Shown here: piece by piece, positions 55,044-63,722 of the stretch
Numbering within the stretch: the stretch's first letter is position 1
Layout: the number at the start of each line of letters is the position of its first letter
Source: Devosia sp. FJ2-5-3
GTDB taxonomy: Bacteria; Pseudomonadota; Alphaproteobacteria; Rhizobiales; Devosiaceae
NCBI RefSeq assembly: GCF_029201545.1
Contig: NZ_CP104007.1
Span: 3,258,501-3,322,500 of the forward strand
Direction: 5' to 3'
DNA length: 64,000 nucleotides
Made by a program: the position numbers and the translations under genes
The notes under the pieces: generated by a model
What the model was told of the DNA's origin: nothing
Databases searched by the model: none
The model's input: the letters and a program-made list of their open reading frames with translations, nothing else

Positions 55044-55322
55044 ATGCCCAGCACCAAGACACTTTTTTCGCCAGCTTCCGATAACGGCCCCTCAGAGCAA
55101 GGGCAGGTCGAGCGCCAGATCGCGCTCGAATATCTGGCCGAAGCCTGGAACAATGCCGAAGAAGACGGGCTGGAAAGCGCGGCGCTGGCTCATGCCTCGC
55201 TTTTTGCGGCGCTGGCGACTTTCGTGCGCATGCATGGCGACGACGCGACTGCCGAGATGATCGCTCAATTGCCCGATCGCATCCGCGCGGGCGAATACAA
55301 TCTCGAGCGCGTTCTCCAGTAA
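55044..55322 (+). CDS. Small conserved helical protein
   Basis: A 92-residue acidic, Ala-rich helical protein: QIALEYLAEAWNNAEEDGLESAALAHASLFAALATFVRMHGDDATAEMIAQLPDRI. No family recognised. It lies 83 bases after the TIGR02301 gene on the same strand and before a perfect 12-bp hairpin. Confidence 0.7.
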   Translation: MPSTKTLFSPASDNGPSEQGQVERQIALEYLAEAWNNAEEDGLESAALAHASLFAALATFVRMHGDDATAEMIAQLPDRIRAGEYNLERVLQ

Positions 55323-55359
55323 TTCTCCGCTCCCTCGCAGGACCTTAGCGTCAGTATTG

Positions 55360-55392
55360 GGCCAATCTGTCCCAAACTGCGACAGATTGGCC
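55360..55392. promoter_or_regulatory. Perfect 12-bp inverted repeat
   Basis: GGCCAATCTGTC, nine bases, GACAGATTGGCC. It lies in the 220-base gap before the SleB-like gene. It has no long T-run (TGTCAAATTTT follows), so it may be a regulator site as well as a weak terminator. Confidence 0.65.
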
Positions 55393-55542
55393 TGTCAAAT
55401 TTTCGCCTCGGGTCGACCACAGCCTCGCCCTCTTGGGCATTTAACGCGCTGCTAACCTTAATAAGCGATCATCTGAATTGTCGGCATTTTAGCGTCACTT
55501 TTGCCGAGCTAGTTCGTGTTGCGTAGTGTTGAGTAGCGTTTT

Positions 55543-56643
55543 ATGGCCCATTCCCCCCGGCCGGCCGTGCAGTCGCACGCCGCCAGAGCGGTTCGCCGAG
55601 GATTTCCCTTCGCCAGGACGATGGCGTTGGGATTTGTTGCATCCCTCACCTATCTCACCTGCGCCAGCGGCGCATTCGGCCCGGCAGGAGACCTGCCGAG
55701 CATGGATGCGAGCGCGCCCCAAATAGAGCTGGCCAAAGCGAGCCTGAGCTATTCGGGAGCCGATCCGGTGATTACCGGGTCTGTCGATCATCTGTTTGCA
55801 ACAGCAAGTTTCATGGGGCCCAATCGCGGCGAGAAGAGCGACCGGTATCGGCCGGCCGTGGATGTGCTCGCCGTGTCCCGCAGCTTTGAGGAAGTGCGGG
55901 TGCGCCTGGCGGCGTTGCGGGCTTCGCCATCCGATCCGACCGATCTGGCACAGACCAGGCTTGCCGATCTGGACATGCCCAAGGCGGCCGAAACCGATTC
56001 TGGCCCGCGCATGTCGGTCGCCGCGGTCGATCCCTCCTCCATCAATCCGGCGGGAATCAACCCCGCCACGGCCGCCGCGCTCGACGCCATTGCCGGCATT
56101 GCCCCGCAGACGGCCTCGCTGGGCGGCAGTTCGACGCCCCTGCCCGCCATCGCCTCGGAACAGCTTGCCTATGCCCGCGCCAATGCGCCGGTGACGGGAA
56201 GCTACGCCACCGGCGATGCCGTTGCCGTTTCAGAGCGCGAACTCTGGTGCCTGGCGACCGCCATCTATTTCGAAGCACGGGGCGAAAGCTATCGCGGCCA
56301 GGTTGCCGTGGCGCAGGTGGTGATGAACCGCACCAAGGACCACCGCTATCCCGACACGATCTGCGGCGTGGTGTTCCAGAACCAGCATCGCAAGAATTCG
56401 TGCCAGTTCTCCTTTGCCTGCGACGGCATTCCCGAGGTTATTACCGAGCGCGAATCCTGGGCACAGGCGGAAGATATCGCCAGCCAGTTCACCAAGGGCC
56501 AGCTCTACCTGACCGAAGTCGGCGATTCGACCCACTACCATGCCACTTATGTTCGCCCGGCCTGGGCACCGCGCATGGAAAAGGTGACCCAGATCGGGCT
56601 GCACGTGTTCTACAAATTCAAGCGCGGCTGGCTGTTCGGGTAA
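55543..56643 (+). CDS. Cell wall hydrolase, SleB-like (Hydrolase_2)
   Basis: A 366-residue protein. Residues about 20-40 are a membrane anchor or signal (MALGFVASLTYLTCASGAFG). A low-complexity, probably unfolded region reaches to about 220. The C-terminal Hydrolase_2 domain has ELWCLATAIYFEARGESYRGQVAVAQVVMNRTKDHRYPDTICGVVFQ and CQFSFACDG, with the catalytic Glu in the EARGE motif. It cuts peptidoglycan. Confidence 0.9.
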   Translation: MAHSPRPAVQSHAARAVRRGFPFARTMALGFVASLTYLTCASGAFGPAGDLPSMDASAPQIELAKASLSYSGADPVITGSVDHLFATASFMGPNRGEKSDRYRPAVDVLAVSRSFEEVRVRLAALRASPSDPTDLAQTRLADLDMPKAAETDSGPRMSVAAVDPSSINPAGINPATAAALDAIAGIAPQTASLGGSSTPLPAIASEQLAYARANAPVTGSYATGDAVAVSERELWCLATAIYFEARGESYRGQVAVAQVVMNRTKDHRYPDTICGVVFQNQHRKNSCQFSFACDGIPEVITERESWAQAEDIASQFTKGQLYLTEVGDSTHYHATYVRPAWAPRMEKVTQIGLHVFYKFKRGWLFG

Positions 56644-56680
56644 GGCTTTTGGCAACCACTGATAGGTCGGTGGTTCTCAT

Positions 56681-56800
56681 CCCCCCACCCTCACTCCCTC
56701 CCCACGTAGGGGGAGGGAAGCCAGGCCGGTGATGGCTGGAGCCACTTGCTCACAAGTCGCTCTCCCTCCCCCTTGTGGGGAGGGATCAAGGGTGGGGGTT
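56681..56800. repeat. Composite C-rich/G-rich palindromic repeat module
   Basis: Outer CCCCCCACCCTCACTCC and GGATCAAGGGTGGGGG ends, arms CCTCCCCACGTAGGGGGAGG and CCTCCCCCTTGTGGGGAGG, with GGCCGGTGATGGCTGG between. It lies between convergent genes. Confidence 0.78.
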
Positions 56801-56837
56801 GATGGCTACTGCCTCACACCCCGAAGAACTCAAAAAC

Positions 56838-57305
56838 CTAACAGTACCAAAAGCTCGCCGTGGTGATGCAGCTGGTAGTGCGGGTCTTGCCGTCACGGGT
56901 CTTGTAGGTCGAGACCGAGACGAAGGAATTGCCCCTCTGGACTTCGAAGCTGGTCCATTGCCCGCCCGCCCATTGCGCGAAGCTGACGGTCCGAGGTTCG
57001 GCAGTACGCACCGTGATGCCGGGATATTGCACGTGGCGCGAGGTCAGCGCGTCGGTCGAATAGGTGCCGGTGCTGGTGCGGGTGATGGCCACCTCGCTCA
57101 CCCTGCCCGCCTCGATCTTCTTGACGCGGTGCATGGAGATCGGATCGGTCGACACCCAATCGGCATAGTCGACGATATAGTCCCGCTCGCCGAACTTTAC
57201 CAATCTATCGGGATCTATGCCATCGGCAATGGAAGGGGATGCGAGCGCGGCGGCCATGACAATGCTCGTGACCAAACCAGGGGCGTGGCGAAGCAGGTTT
57301 TTCAT
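56838..57305 (-). CDS. Small secreted hypothetical protein
   Basis: A 155-residue protein with signal peptide MKNLLRHAPGLVTSIVMAAALASPSIADG. The mature part is beta-rich, Ser/Thr-rich, and ends TTSCITTASFWYC with two cysteines. No family recognised. A GTG/ATG at 57329 would add eight residues. Confidence 0.72.
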   Translation of the reverse strand: MKNLLRHAPGLVTSIVMAAALASPSIADGIDPDRLVKFGERDYIVDYADWVSTDPISMHRVKKIEAGRVSEVAITRTSTGTYSTDALTSRHVQYPGITVRTAEPRTVSFAQWAGGQWTSFEVQRGNSFVSVSTYKTRDGKTRTTSCITTASFWYC

Positions 57306-57419
57306 GGCGAGCGTCCCATTCTGATCCAAAACGATACAGTTCTCTTAACGGATCAGTAACCATGACTGGGCGGACGCCACGATGCAATCTTGCAAACATG
57401 GTTAATTTTGCATTGATTT

Positions 57420-58037
57420 TCAGGCGTGAGGGATGAGCGCTGCCAGCTCTTCGAAGGCCGCAATGAAGCGGTCATGCGCTTCGCGTGTCGGCCAGGGCCG
57501 AATGAGGCGATCGAATTCATCGACCTCGAATGCCGGAAAGCTCGGTTCGCCGAACAGGCGTCGCGCCTCGGCCGCTTCGAAGCCCGCCAGATTCGTGGCC
57601 TCGAAATAGGCTGCCTCGCGATCGGCCTTCTTGATCAGCTTGGTCAGGGCCGCCGGCTGCGTCGCCGGCAGCGAGAAGCGCAGGTAGATGGCCGACAGAA
57701 GCCGGTTTTCGACATCCTTGTAATTGCCGCCCATCGCCGCCTTGAAGGGCGAGATGATGTCGCCCATGACATATTCAGGTGCATCATGAAGCAGCGTCTG
57801 GAGCTGGGCGTGGACGCCCGCGTCCGGGTTTGCGGCGCGAAACACTTCCAACACCAGCACGGAATGCTGGGCCACCGAAAAGGGATAATCGCCGATGGTC
57901 TGCCCGTTCCAGCGGGCGACGCGCGCCAGCCCATGGGCGATGTCGGAGAGCTCCACATCGACCGGCGAGGGATCGAGAATATCGAGGCGGCGGCCGGACA
58001 GCATACGCTGCCAGGCGCGGGAGGCGGTTCGGGACAT
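57420..58037 (-). CDS. HD-domain phosphohydrolase
   Basis: A 205-residue HD-superfamily protein. PFSVAQHSVLVLEVF carries the first His, LLHDAPEYVMGD the HD pair, and KKADREAAYFEA a later Asp. It resembles YfbR-like 5'-nucleotidases but the substrate is not clear. It lies alone between a hypothetical gene and ygfZ on the same strand. Confidence 0.87.
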   Translation of the reverse strand: MSRTASRAWQRMLSGRRLDILDPSPVDVELSDIAHGLARVARWNGQTIGDYPFSVAQHSVLVLEVFRAANPDAGVHAQLQTLLHDAPEYVMGDIISPFKAAMGGNYKDVENRLLSAIYLRFSLPATQPAALTKLIKKADREAAYFEATNLAGFEAAEARRLFGEPSFPAFEVDEFDRLIRPWPTREAHDRFIAAFEELAALIPHA

Positions 58038-58132
58038 CAGGGCGGAGTTCGCTGATTGGGTGTTGGCGAGACACTACCAGATGGCGGCGATTCGAGAATG
58101 TCTGGTGTTTTGACGAGGCATCGGGGCTCTCG

Positions 58133-58184
58133 CCCCCCACCCTCACTCCCTCCCCACGGAGGGGGAGGGAGTGAGGGTGGGGGT
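58133..58184. repeat. Long perfect-like C-rich/G-rich palindrome
   Basis: CCCCCCACCCTCACTCCCTCC and GGAGGGAGTGAGGGTGGGGG flank CCACGGAGG. Unlike the others it is one continuous hairpin; it appears to be a collapsed module. Confidence 0.75.
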
Positions 58185-58198
58185 GACTTGATCCGGCC

Positions 58199-59020
58199 CT
58201 ACTCCTCCGCGGCGACGTCGCCGAATTGGTAATTGGCCCAGCTGGGCAGCGTGAGAGTAACGGGTTTGCCGTCGGCGGTGACGGCGGAAAAATCGGTGAT
58301 GCGGTCGAGGCGGAGAATGGCGAGAGCTTTGCCGCCCACCACCTGACCGATCGTGCCCGCTTCGCGGGTGCCGGCGAGGATGGGGGTGCCGGTGGGCGCG
58401 GTAAGGTCGGAGACGACAACCGGGCGGCGGCGGGCGGTGCCGCGGTGCCTCATGCGCGAGACGACTTCCTGGCCGACATAGCAGCCCTTGGCGAAGTCGA
58501 TGCCGTCCACGATGTCGAGGCCGAGATCATGGGCGAAGGCGTCGTTGGCGGGGAAATCATTGCCCTGATGGAGGATACCGGCGGCGATGCGGGCCTCGTG
58601 ATAGGTGCTGTCGTCGGCGATCCAGTCGGTGGTGGCCTCGACGGGCGCGATGATGCGCCAGCCGAGTTGCACCGGACCGAGGCGATCGGGCTGGGCGCCG
58701 GGGATTTCAGTCGCCGAGAAGCCGACGCGGTGGGTCTCGCGGAGATCCTCAATGTCGGCCTTGGCGCGCAGGCGGTACATCTTCATGCGCTTGAAGAAGT
58801 CGTCGGCGACGGAGTGGTGCACGTCGAGCCAGAGCGCGTCGTCAAAGAAGCCGGCGAGGCCCTCGGCGAGGATTTTTCCCTGGGGCGAGAGCAAAGCCCA
58901 GGCGGCTGCGGGACCGGGTTCGGTGGGGATGTGGCCGGTCAGCACGTCATTGAGCAGGCGATGGGCATCGGGACCGGAGAAACGGAAGATCGCGCGATCG
59001 GCACGCAGGATGATGGCCAT
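58199..59020 (-). CDS. ygfZ: Folate-binding protein YgfZ
   Basis: A 273-residue GcvT-like protein that supports assembly or repair of iron-sulfur enzymes and tRNA modification. The signature KGCYVGQEVVSRMRHRG is present. The start at 59020 (MAIILRADRAIFRFSG) has GGAG upstream. It is divergent from the dihydroorotase-like gene. Confidence 0.92.
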   Translation of the reverse strand: MAIILRADRAIFRFSGPDAHRLLNDVLTGHIPTEPGPAAAWALLSPQGKILAEGLAGFFDDALWLDVHHSVADDFFKRMKMYRLRAKADIEDLRETHRVGFSATEIPGAQPDRLGPVQLGWRIIAPVEATTDWIADDSTYHEARIAAGILHQGNDFPANDAFAHDLGLDIVDGIDFAKGCYVGQEVVSRMRHRGTARRRPVVVSDLTAPTGTPILAGTREAGTIGQVVGGKALAILRLDRITDFSAVTADGKPVTLTLPSWANYQFGDVAAEE

Positions 59021-59139
59021 CAGGCACTCCATGAAAAACAGGCGTCCGCTTTGGCGGATATGACCCGGAGGTGGGATGGACAGGGGCGCCCGCAAGCCAC
59101 TAGAACCGGGGCAATTCCAACCGAGCCGGGACCGCAGAC

Positions 59140-60459
59140 ATGGCGCAGTATGACACGATTTTCAAGAACGCCACCGTCGTCAACCATGATGGCGAGGGGC
59201 TTGCCGATATCGCGGTCAAGAACGGGCGCATCGTGGCGCTGGGCAATGTCACGGGCGACGCGGCCGAAGTGATCGACTGCACGGGGCTGCATATCCTGCC
59301 CGGCGTGATCGACAGCCAGGTGCATTTTCGCGAGCCGGGGCTGACGCACAAGGAAGACCTCGAGAGCGGATCTCTGGCGGCAGTGATGGGTGGCGTTACA
59401 GGCGTGTTCGAAATGCCGAACACCAATCCGCTGACCACGACGCGGGAGACCTTTGAGGCCAAGATCGCGGCCGGCACCAATCGCATGCACTGCGATTTCG
59501 CCTTCTATATCGGTGGCACGCACGACAATGTCGGCGAATTGGCCGAGCTCGAAAAGCTGCCGGGCTGCGCAGGCATAAAAGTGTTCATGGGCTCGTCCAC
59601 CGGCTCGTTGCTGGTGCAGGACGATGCGGGGGTAGAGGCCATTCTCCGCGCCATTTCGCGCCGCGCCGCTTTCCATTCGGAAGACGAATACATGCTCGAG
59701 GAGCGCAAGCGTCTGCGCGTGCCGGGCGATCCGTCGAGCCACCCGGTGTGGCGCTCGCCTGAGGTGGCGATGAGCTGCACGACGCGGCTGGTGAACCTCG
59801 CCCGCAAGACCGGCAAGCGCATCCATGTGCTGCATATCTCGACCAAGGAAGAGATCGTCTATCTCGCCGACCACAAGGATGTGGCCTCGGTGGAGGTGAC
59901 GCCGCACCATCTGACGCTCGACGAGACCGCTTATGACAGGCTCGGCACCTATGTGCAGATGAACCCGCCGATCCGCGATGCGGTCCATCGTGAAGGGATC
60001 TGGAAGGGCGTGTCCAATGGGGTGGCCGATGTGCTGGGCTCGGACCATGCGCCGCATACGCGCGAGGAAAAGGATCACCCCTACCCGGAGAGCCATTCGG
60101 GCATGACGGGCGTGCAGACGCTGGTGCCGACCATGCTGGACCATGTGAATGCCGGGAAGCTGAGCCTGCAGCGCTTTGTCGATATGTCGAGCCACGGCCC
60201 GAACCGGATTTTTGGCATCGCCAATAAGGGCCGGATCGCAGTGGGCTATGATGCCGACCTGACTGTGGTGGACATGAAGCGCCGCGAAACCATCACCAAT
60301 GAATGGATCAAATCCCGCGCCGGCTGGACGCCCTATGACGGCGTCACCGTCACCGGCTGGCCGGTGGGCACGGTGGTGCGCGGCAATCGCGTGATGTGGG
60401 ACGGCGAGCTGGTGACCCCGCATGTGGGCCAGCCGATGCGGTTTATCGAGGCGCTGTAG
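59140..60459 (+). CDS. Dihydroorotase-like amidohydrolase
   Basis: A 439-residue amidohydrolase of the DHOase/allantoinase family. GVIDSQVHFREPGLTHKED replaces the first His of the metal HxH pair by Gln60 (the second, His62, stays). Lys147 in AGIKVFMGSSTG, and His in FHSEDEY, HVLHIS and the Asp in GSDHAPHT are present. Most family hits would be annotated as dihydroorotase, but no pyrimidine gene is near. Full length. Confidence 0.82.
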   Translation: MAQYDTIFKNATVVNHDGEGLADIAVKNGRIVALGNVTGDAAEVIDCTGLHILPGVIDSQVHFREPGLTHKEDLESGSLAAVMGGVTGVFEMPNTNPLTTTRETFEAKIAAGTNRMHCDFAFYIGGTHDNVGELAELEKLPGCAGIKVFMGSSTGSLLVQDDAGVEAILRAISRRAAFHSEDEYMLEERKRLRVPGDPSSHPVWRSPEVAMSCTTRLVNLARKTGKRIHVLHISTKEEIVYLADHKDVASVEVTPHHLTLDETAYDRLGTYVQMNPPIRDAVHREGIWKGVSNGVADVLGSDHAPHTREEKDHPYPESHSGMTGVQTLVPTMLDHVNAGKLSLQRFVDMSSHGPNRIFGIANKGRIAVGYDADLTVVDMKRRETITNEWIKSRAGWTPYDGVTVTGWPVGTVVRGNRVMWDGELVTPHVGQPMRFIEAL

Positions 60460-60481
60460 GGGGCTTATTACCCACGAGCGC

Positions 60482-60559
60482 GTCATCCCCGGGCAAGCGG
60501 GGACCTCCGTTGGCCTGTGCTTATAGAGAAACAGAGGTTCCCGCTTTCGCGGGAATGAC
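60482..60559. repeat. Palindromic intergenic repeat (TTCCCGCGAAAGCGGGAA type)
   Basis: CCCCGGGCAAGCGGGG with ACCTCCGTT, then AACAGAGGTTCCCGCTTTCGCGGGAA. It is a full unit of the family seen at 7194, in the opposite order. Confidence 0.75.
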
Positions 60560-60578
60560 ACTGTGGAGGTGGCTTTGA

Positions 60579-60688
60579 ACCCCCTCCTAGCCTCTCCCTA
60601 AAAGGGGGAGGGACAGGCCGGTGGACGCTGAGATATCGAGAGCCCCGATGCGCCCCTCCCCCTTCTCAGGGGGAGGTTGGGTGGGGGT
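60579..60688. repeat. Composite C-rich/G-rich palindromic repeat module
   Basis: CCCCCTCCTAGCCTCTCCC with AAGGGGGAGGG, GGCCGGTGGACGC in the middle, then CCTCCCCCTTCTCAGGGGGAGG and GGGTGGGGGT. It follows the second-family repeat directly, between convergent genes. Confidence 0.78.
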
Positions 60689-60702
60689 CTGTCAAATCCC
60701 GA

Positions 60703-61278
60703 TCAACAAGCAGCGCGCACCGGAGTGGCGGCTTCGAGGATGGCGGGGGCGTTGAAGCGGACGGAGAGGGAGCGGGAATTGACCGGGGTGACCCGGGCGG
60801 TGAGGTTGCTCGTGCCGACCAGCGTATCGAGAAAGGCGGCAGCTTCGCCGGGGGCCGCGATGACGAGGGCGGTGTTGTCGGCATTGACGGGCAGAGTGCG
60901 GCTGCGGGCCTGCTGCAGATCGTTCTGGAGGGTGAGGCCGGCATCGCGGCCAAGCGCCGACATGGTGTTGCCGGCAAAGGCGAAGGCGACGCTGAGATTG
61001 CCGGCCTCGCAGGCAATGGTGACCGTTGCCGGGGCACGGCCGCTGGGGCGGGCCGGAATGAGCTGTTCGCTTTCAACGCTGGCGGAAAGGGCTTGCGCGG
61101 ATGCCGCGCCGTTCAGGAAAATCCCGTCATAGCAGGCGAGCCGTTCGGCATCGGGGGCAATGGCGGCGCATTGGGCGCCGGACTGAGCCATGGCAGAGCT
61201 GGGCAGAGCCAGAAGAGCGAGTGCGAACAGAGCCCCAAACTTTGTCACGAGCGGTTTTTTCCTTCCCTTTTTAGGCAC
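60703..61278 (-). CDS. Secreted protein of unknown function
   Basis: A 191-residue protein with signal peptide (TKFGALFALALLALPSSAMAQ). The start of the mature part, QCAAIAPDAERLACYDG, has the C...RLACYD motif seen at the N-terminus of several secreted proteins, including type VI-linked VasI. No further domain is recognised. A GTG at 61248 is an alternative start. Confidence 0.75.
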   Translation of the reverse strand: MPKKGRKKPLVTKFGALFALALLALPSSAMAQSGAQCAAIAPDAERLACYDGIFLNGAASAQALSASVESEQLIPARPSGRAPATVTIACEAGNLSVAFAFAGNTMSALGRDAGLTLQNDLQQARSRTLPVNADNTALVIAAPGEAAAFLDTLVGTSNLTARVTPVNSRSLSVRFNAPAILEAATPVRAAC

Positions 61279-61330
61279 TGTGCCACGGCTTCATATGGGA
61301 TGGAACTGACGGGTTTGTAATGGGGAAAAT

Positions 61331-63619
61331 TCAGCCCGAGGCCTGCGCCAGCGTCAGGCGGGCCACGGGAACGCGGTAGGGCGAGCAGCTGACATAGTCG
61401 ATGCCAAGGCCCGAGAAGAATTGCAGCGAGGTGGGATCGCCGGCGTGTTCGCCGCAAATGCCGATCTTGAGTTTGGGATTGGCAGCCCTGCCCCGCTCGA
61501 TGGCGATGGCGATCAATTCGCCGACGCCCTTTTCATCGATGGTGACGAACGGATCGCGCTCATAGATGCCCTTGCGCTGATAGGCGGCGAGGAAGGTCGG
61601 CGCGTCGTCGCGCGAAATGCCGAACGTAGTCTGGGTCAGATCGTTCGTGCCAAAGGACAGGAAGTCGACCATGCCGGCGATCTCCCCGGCGCGGAGGCAT
61701 GCCCGCGGCAGCTCGATCATGGTGCCGAAGGAGAATTTGACCCTTTCGGAGCGCGCGAGGCCGGAATTTTCGACGATGTTCATCACATGGTCGCGCACCC
61801 ACGCCACTTCGCTGGCGGTAGAGACGAAGGGCACCATGATTTCGACCGGCACCGGCGCGGACTGCCGCTCGCTGGCGGCGCGGGCGCCGGCCAGCACGGC
61901 CTGGATCTGCATCTGCAGGATTTCTGGATAGGTGATGGCCAGCCGCACACCGCGATGGCCGAGCATGGGATTGATCTCGGCAATGCGCTCGAGCCGGAGC
62001 CGAAGGGCGCGCACGGCGACGCCGAGCGAGGCGGCGGTGTCCTCGATTTCCTCATCGGTGCGCGGCAGGAATTCGTGCAGCGGCGGATCGAAGAGGCGAA
62101 CATTGACCGGCAGGCCATTCATGGCGCCGAAAAGGGCCGAATAGTCCCCGGTCTGAAAATCGACGAGGCCGTGGATGGCGCGGCGGCGGGCTTCCTCGTC
62201 TTCCGACAGGATCATGCGCCGCAGGGCGACCATGCGCTCGGGCGAGAAGAACATATGCTCGGAGCGCGCCAGGCCCACGCCTTCAGCGCCAAAGGACAGG
62301 GCGGTTGCGGCGGCCTCGAGCGATTCTGCATTGGTGCGCACGGAAATGGTGCGGCTGGCATCGGACCAGCCGAGCAGCTTGCCGATGGCCCCGCCAATAT
62401 GGGGCTGCGCCAACGGCAGCGTGCCGAGATAAACGCTGCCATCGCTGCCATCGATGGTGAGGCGATCACCGGCGCGGAATTCGCGGTCGCCGATGCGGCA
62501 GACCATTTCGGTGGTGTCGACGCTGAGCGTGCGAACGCCCGCGACGCAGGGCTTGCCGGTGATGCGGGCGATAACGCCGGCATGGCTGGTCATGCCACCG
62601 CGGGCCGTGAGAATGCCGGTCGCCGCCTTCATGCCTTCGATATCGGCCGGGCCGGTTTCGTTGACCACCAGAATGCAGTGCTTGCCGCGGGCGCGCAGGC
62701 GCGCTGCGTCCTCGGCATTGAAGGTGATGATGCCGCTGGCCGCGCCGGGGGAAACCCCGAGGCCGGTGGCGATGGGCGTTGCGTCCTCGGCCGATTTGAG
62801 GCGGGGATGCAGCAATTGGGTGAGGCGATTGGGATCGACGCGGGTGACCGCGTTGTGAGGGCTCCACACCTTGCGGTTGACGCGGTCGACGGCCGCTTCG
62901 AGTTCGCCTGCGGCGGTGGCCTGGACCGGGCGGGCCGAGAGGAATTTGACTTCGCCCTGATGGATGGCGACGAGACAGGCCATGTGGCGGCCGGCCTTGG
63001 CATCGAGCAGGCTGATCAGCGCATCGACACTGTCGGGCAGGCGCGGCACGGGCGAGCCGTTGAGCGGCGCGGGACCGAGAACGCCGGTGACGGAATTGCG
63101 GGTGAGAAATTGCTCGATCTGGCCCTCGGCGACGGCCTGAACCAAGACGATCTGGCGGGCACGATCTTCCTCGGAGCGGGAGGTGCCCCAGCCGGCGCCG
63201 GGAAAGCCATAGCTCTCGAAGGCCTGCTTGATGGCGCGGGCGAGTGGGCGGCCCGGATCGACCGCATCTTCGGGCGCGGTGGGGGCAGGAATGCCGAGGC
63301 GGGCTGGCTGGAGGCCGCCATTGTGCGCGGCAGCCGAAGTGCGCACGACGAGAAGAGGCGGCTTGCCATCCTTGCCGACGAGCTTGAACAGGCACGCCAC
63401 CCAATGGGTGCGCAGGCGAATATCGCGGCGGGCGCGCTCGGCCTGCAGGCCATCCCAGGCGGCACGGGTAATGGCAATGGTGGGGATTGTGGGGAAGCCG
63501 GTTTCGCCGACGCGGAAAATCCACCGCGCCTTGCCAGCCAACACTTTAAGTTGGGCGGCGCTGAGGTTTGCCTTCCCCAGAGCCGGGGCGACCGCAAACA
63601 TTTCCTGCGCCAAACTCAC
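61331..63619 (-). CDS. Pyruvate phosphate dikinase-like PEP-utilising enzyme, shortened N-terminus
   Basis: A 762-residue homologue of PPDK. The swivelling phosphohistidine domain is intact (LTARGGMTSHAGVIAR, His346) and the C-terminal PEP-binding barrel is complete (FGAEGVGLARSEHMFF, GTMIELPRACL, FGTNDLTQTTFG, catalytic Cys in GICGEHAGDP). The N-terminal ATP-grasp part is about 110 residues shorter than in PPDK and shows little of its nucleotide motifs, so ATP-driven dikinase action is doubtful. Confidence 0.85.
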   Translation of the reverse strand: MSLAQEMFAVAPALGKANLSAAQLKVLAGKARWIFRVGETGFPTIPTIAITRAAWDGLQAERARRDIRLRTHWVACLFKLVGKDGKPPLLVVRTSAAAHNGGLQPARLGIPAPTAPEDAVDPGRPLARAIKQAFESYGFPGAGWGTSRSEEDRARQIVLVQAVAEGQIEQFLTRNSVTGVLGPAPLNGSPVPRLPDSVDALISLLDAKAGRHMACLVAIHQGEVKFLSARPVQATAAGELEAAVDRVNRKVWSPHNAVTRVDPNRLTQLLHPRLKSAEDATPIATGLGVSPGAASGIITFNAEDAARLRARGKHCILVVNETGPADIEGMKAATGILTARGGMTSHAGVIARITGKPCVAGVRTLSVDTTEMVCRIGDREFRAGDRLTIDGSDGSVYLGTLPLAQPHIGGAIGKLLGWSDASRTISVRTNAESLEAAATALSFGAEGVGLARSEHMFFSPERMVALRRMILSEDEEARRRAIHGLVDFQTGDYSALFGAMNGLPVNVRLFDPPLHEFLPRTDEEIEDTAASLGVAVRALRLRLERIAEINPMLGHRGVRLAITYPEILQMQIQAVLAGARAASERQSAPVPVEIMVPFVSTASEVAWVRDHVMNIVENSGLARSERVKFSFGTMIELPRACLRAGEIAGMVDFLSFGTNDLTQTTFGISRDDAPTFLAAYQRKGIYERDPFVTIDEKGVGELIAIAIERGRAANPKLKIGICGEHAGDPTSLQFFSGLGIDYVSCSPYRVPVARLTLAQASG

Positions 63620-63722
63620 AAAACCACCGCCTTGCCTTCACAACGAAACCATACTGCCTCACCCCCCTGCCCTGCTGCAACAGGACTTGACTTGGCGGGG
63701 TGCTGAAAGCATCTGATCTCTT

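Noticed and set aside
61421..63706. A 761-codon open frame antisense to the PPDK-like gene
   Set aside because: Long antisense frames are expected in high-G+C DNA; the translation is Gly/Asp/His-rich without motifs, while the minus strand encodes clear PEP-enzyme motifs.
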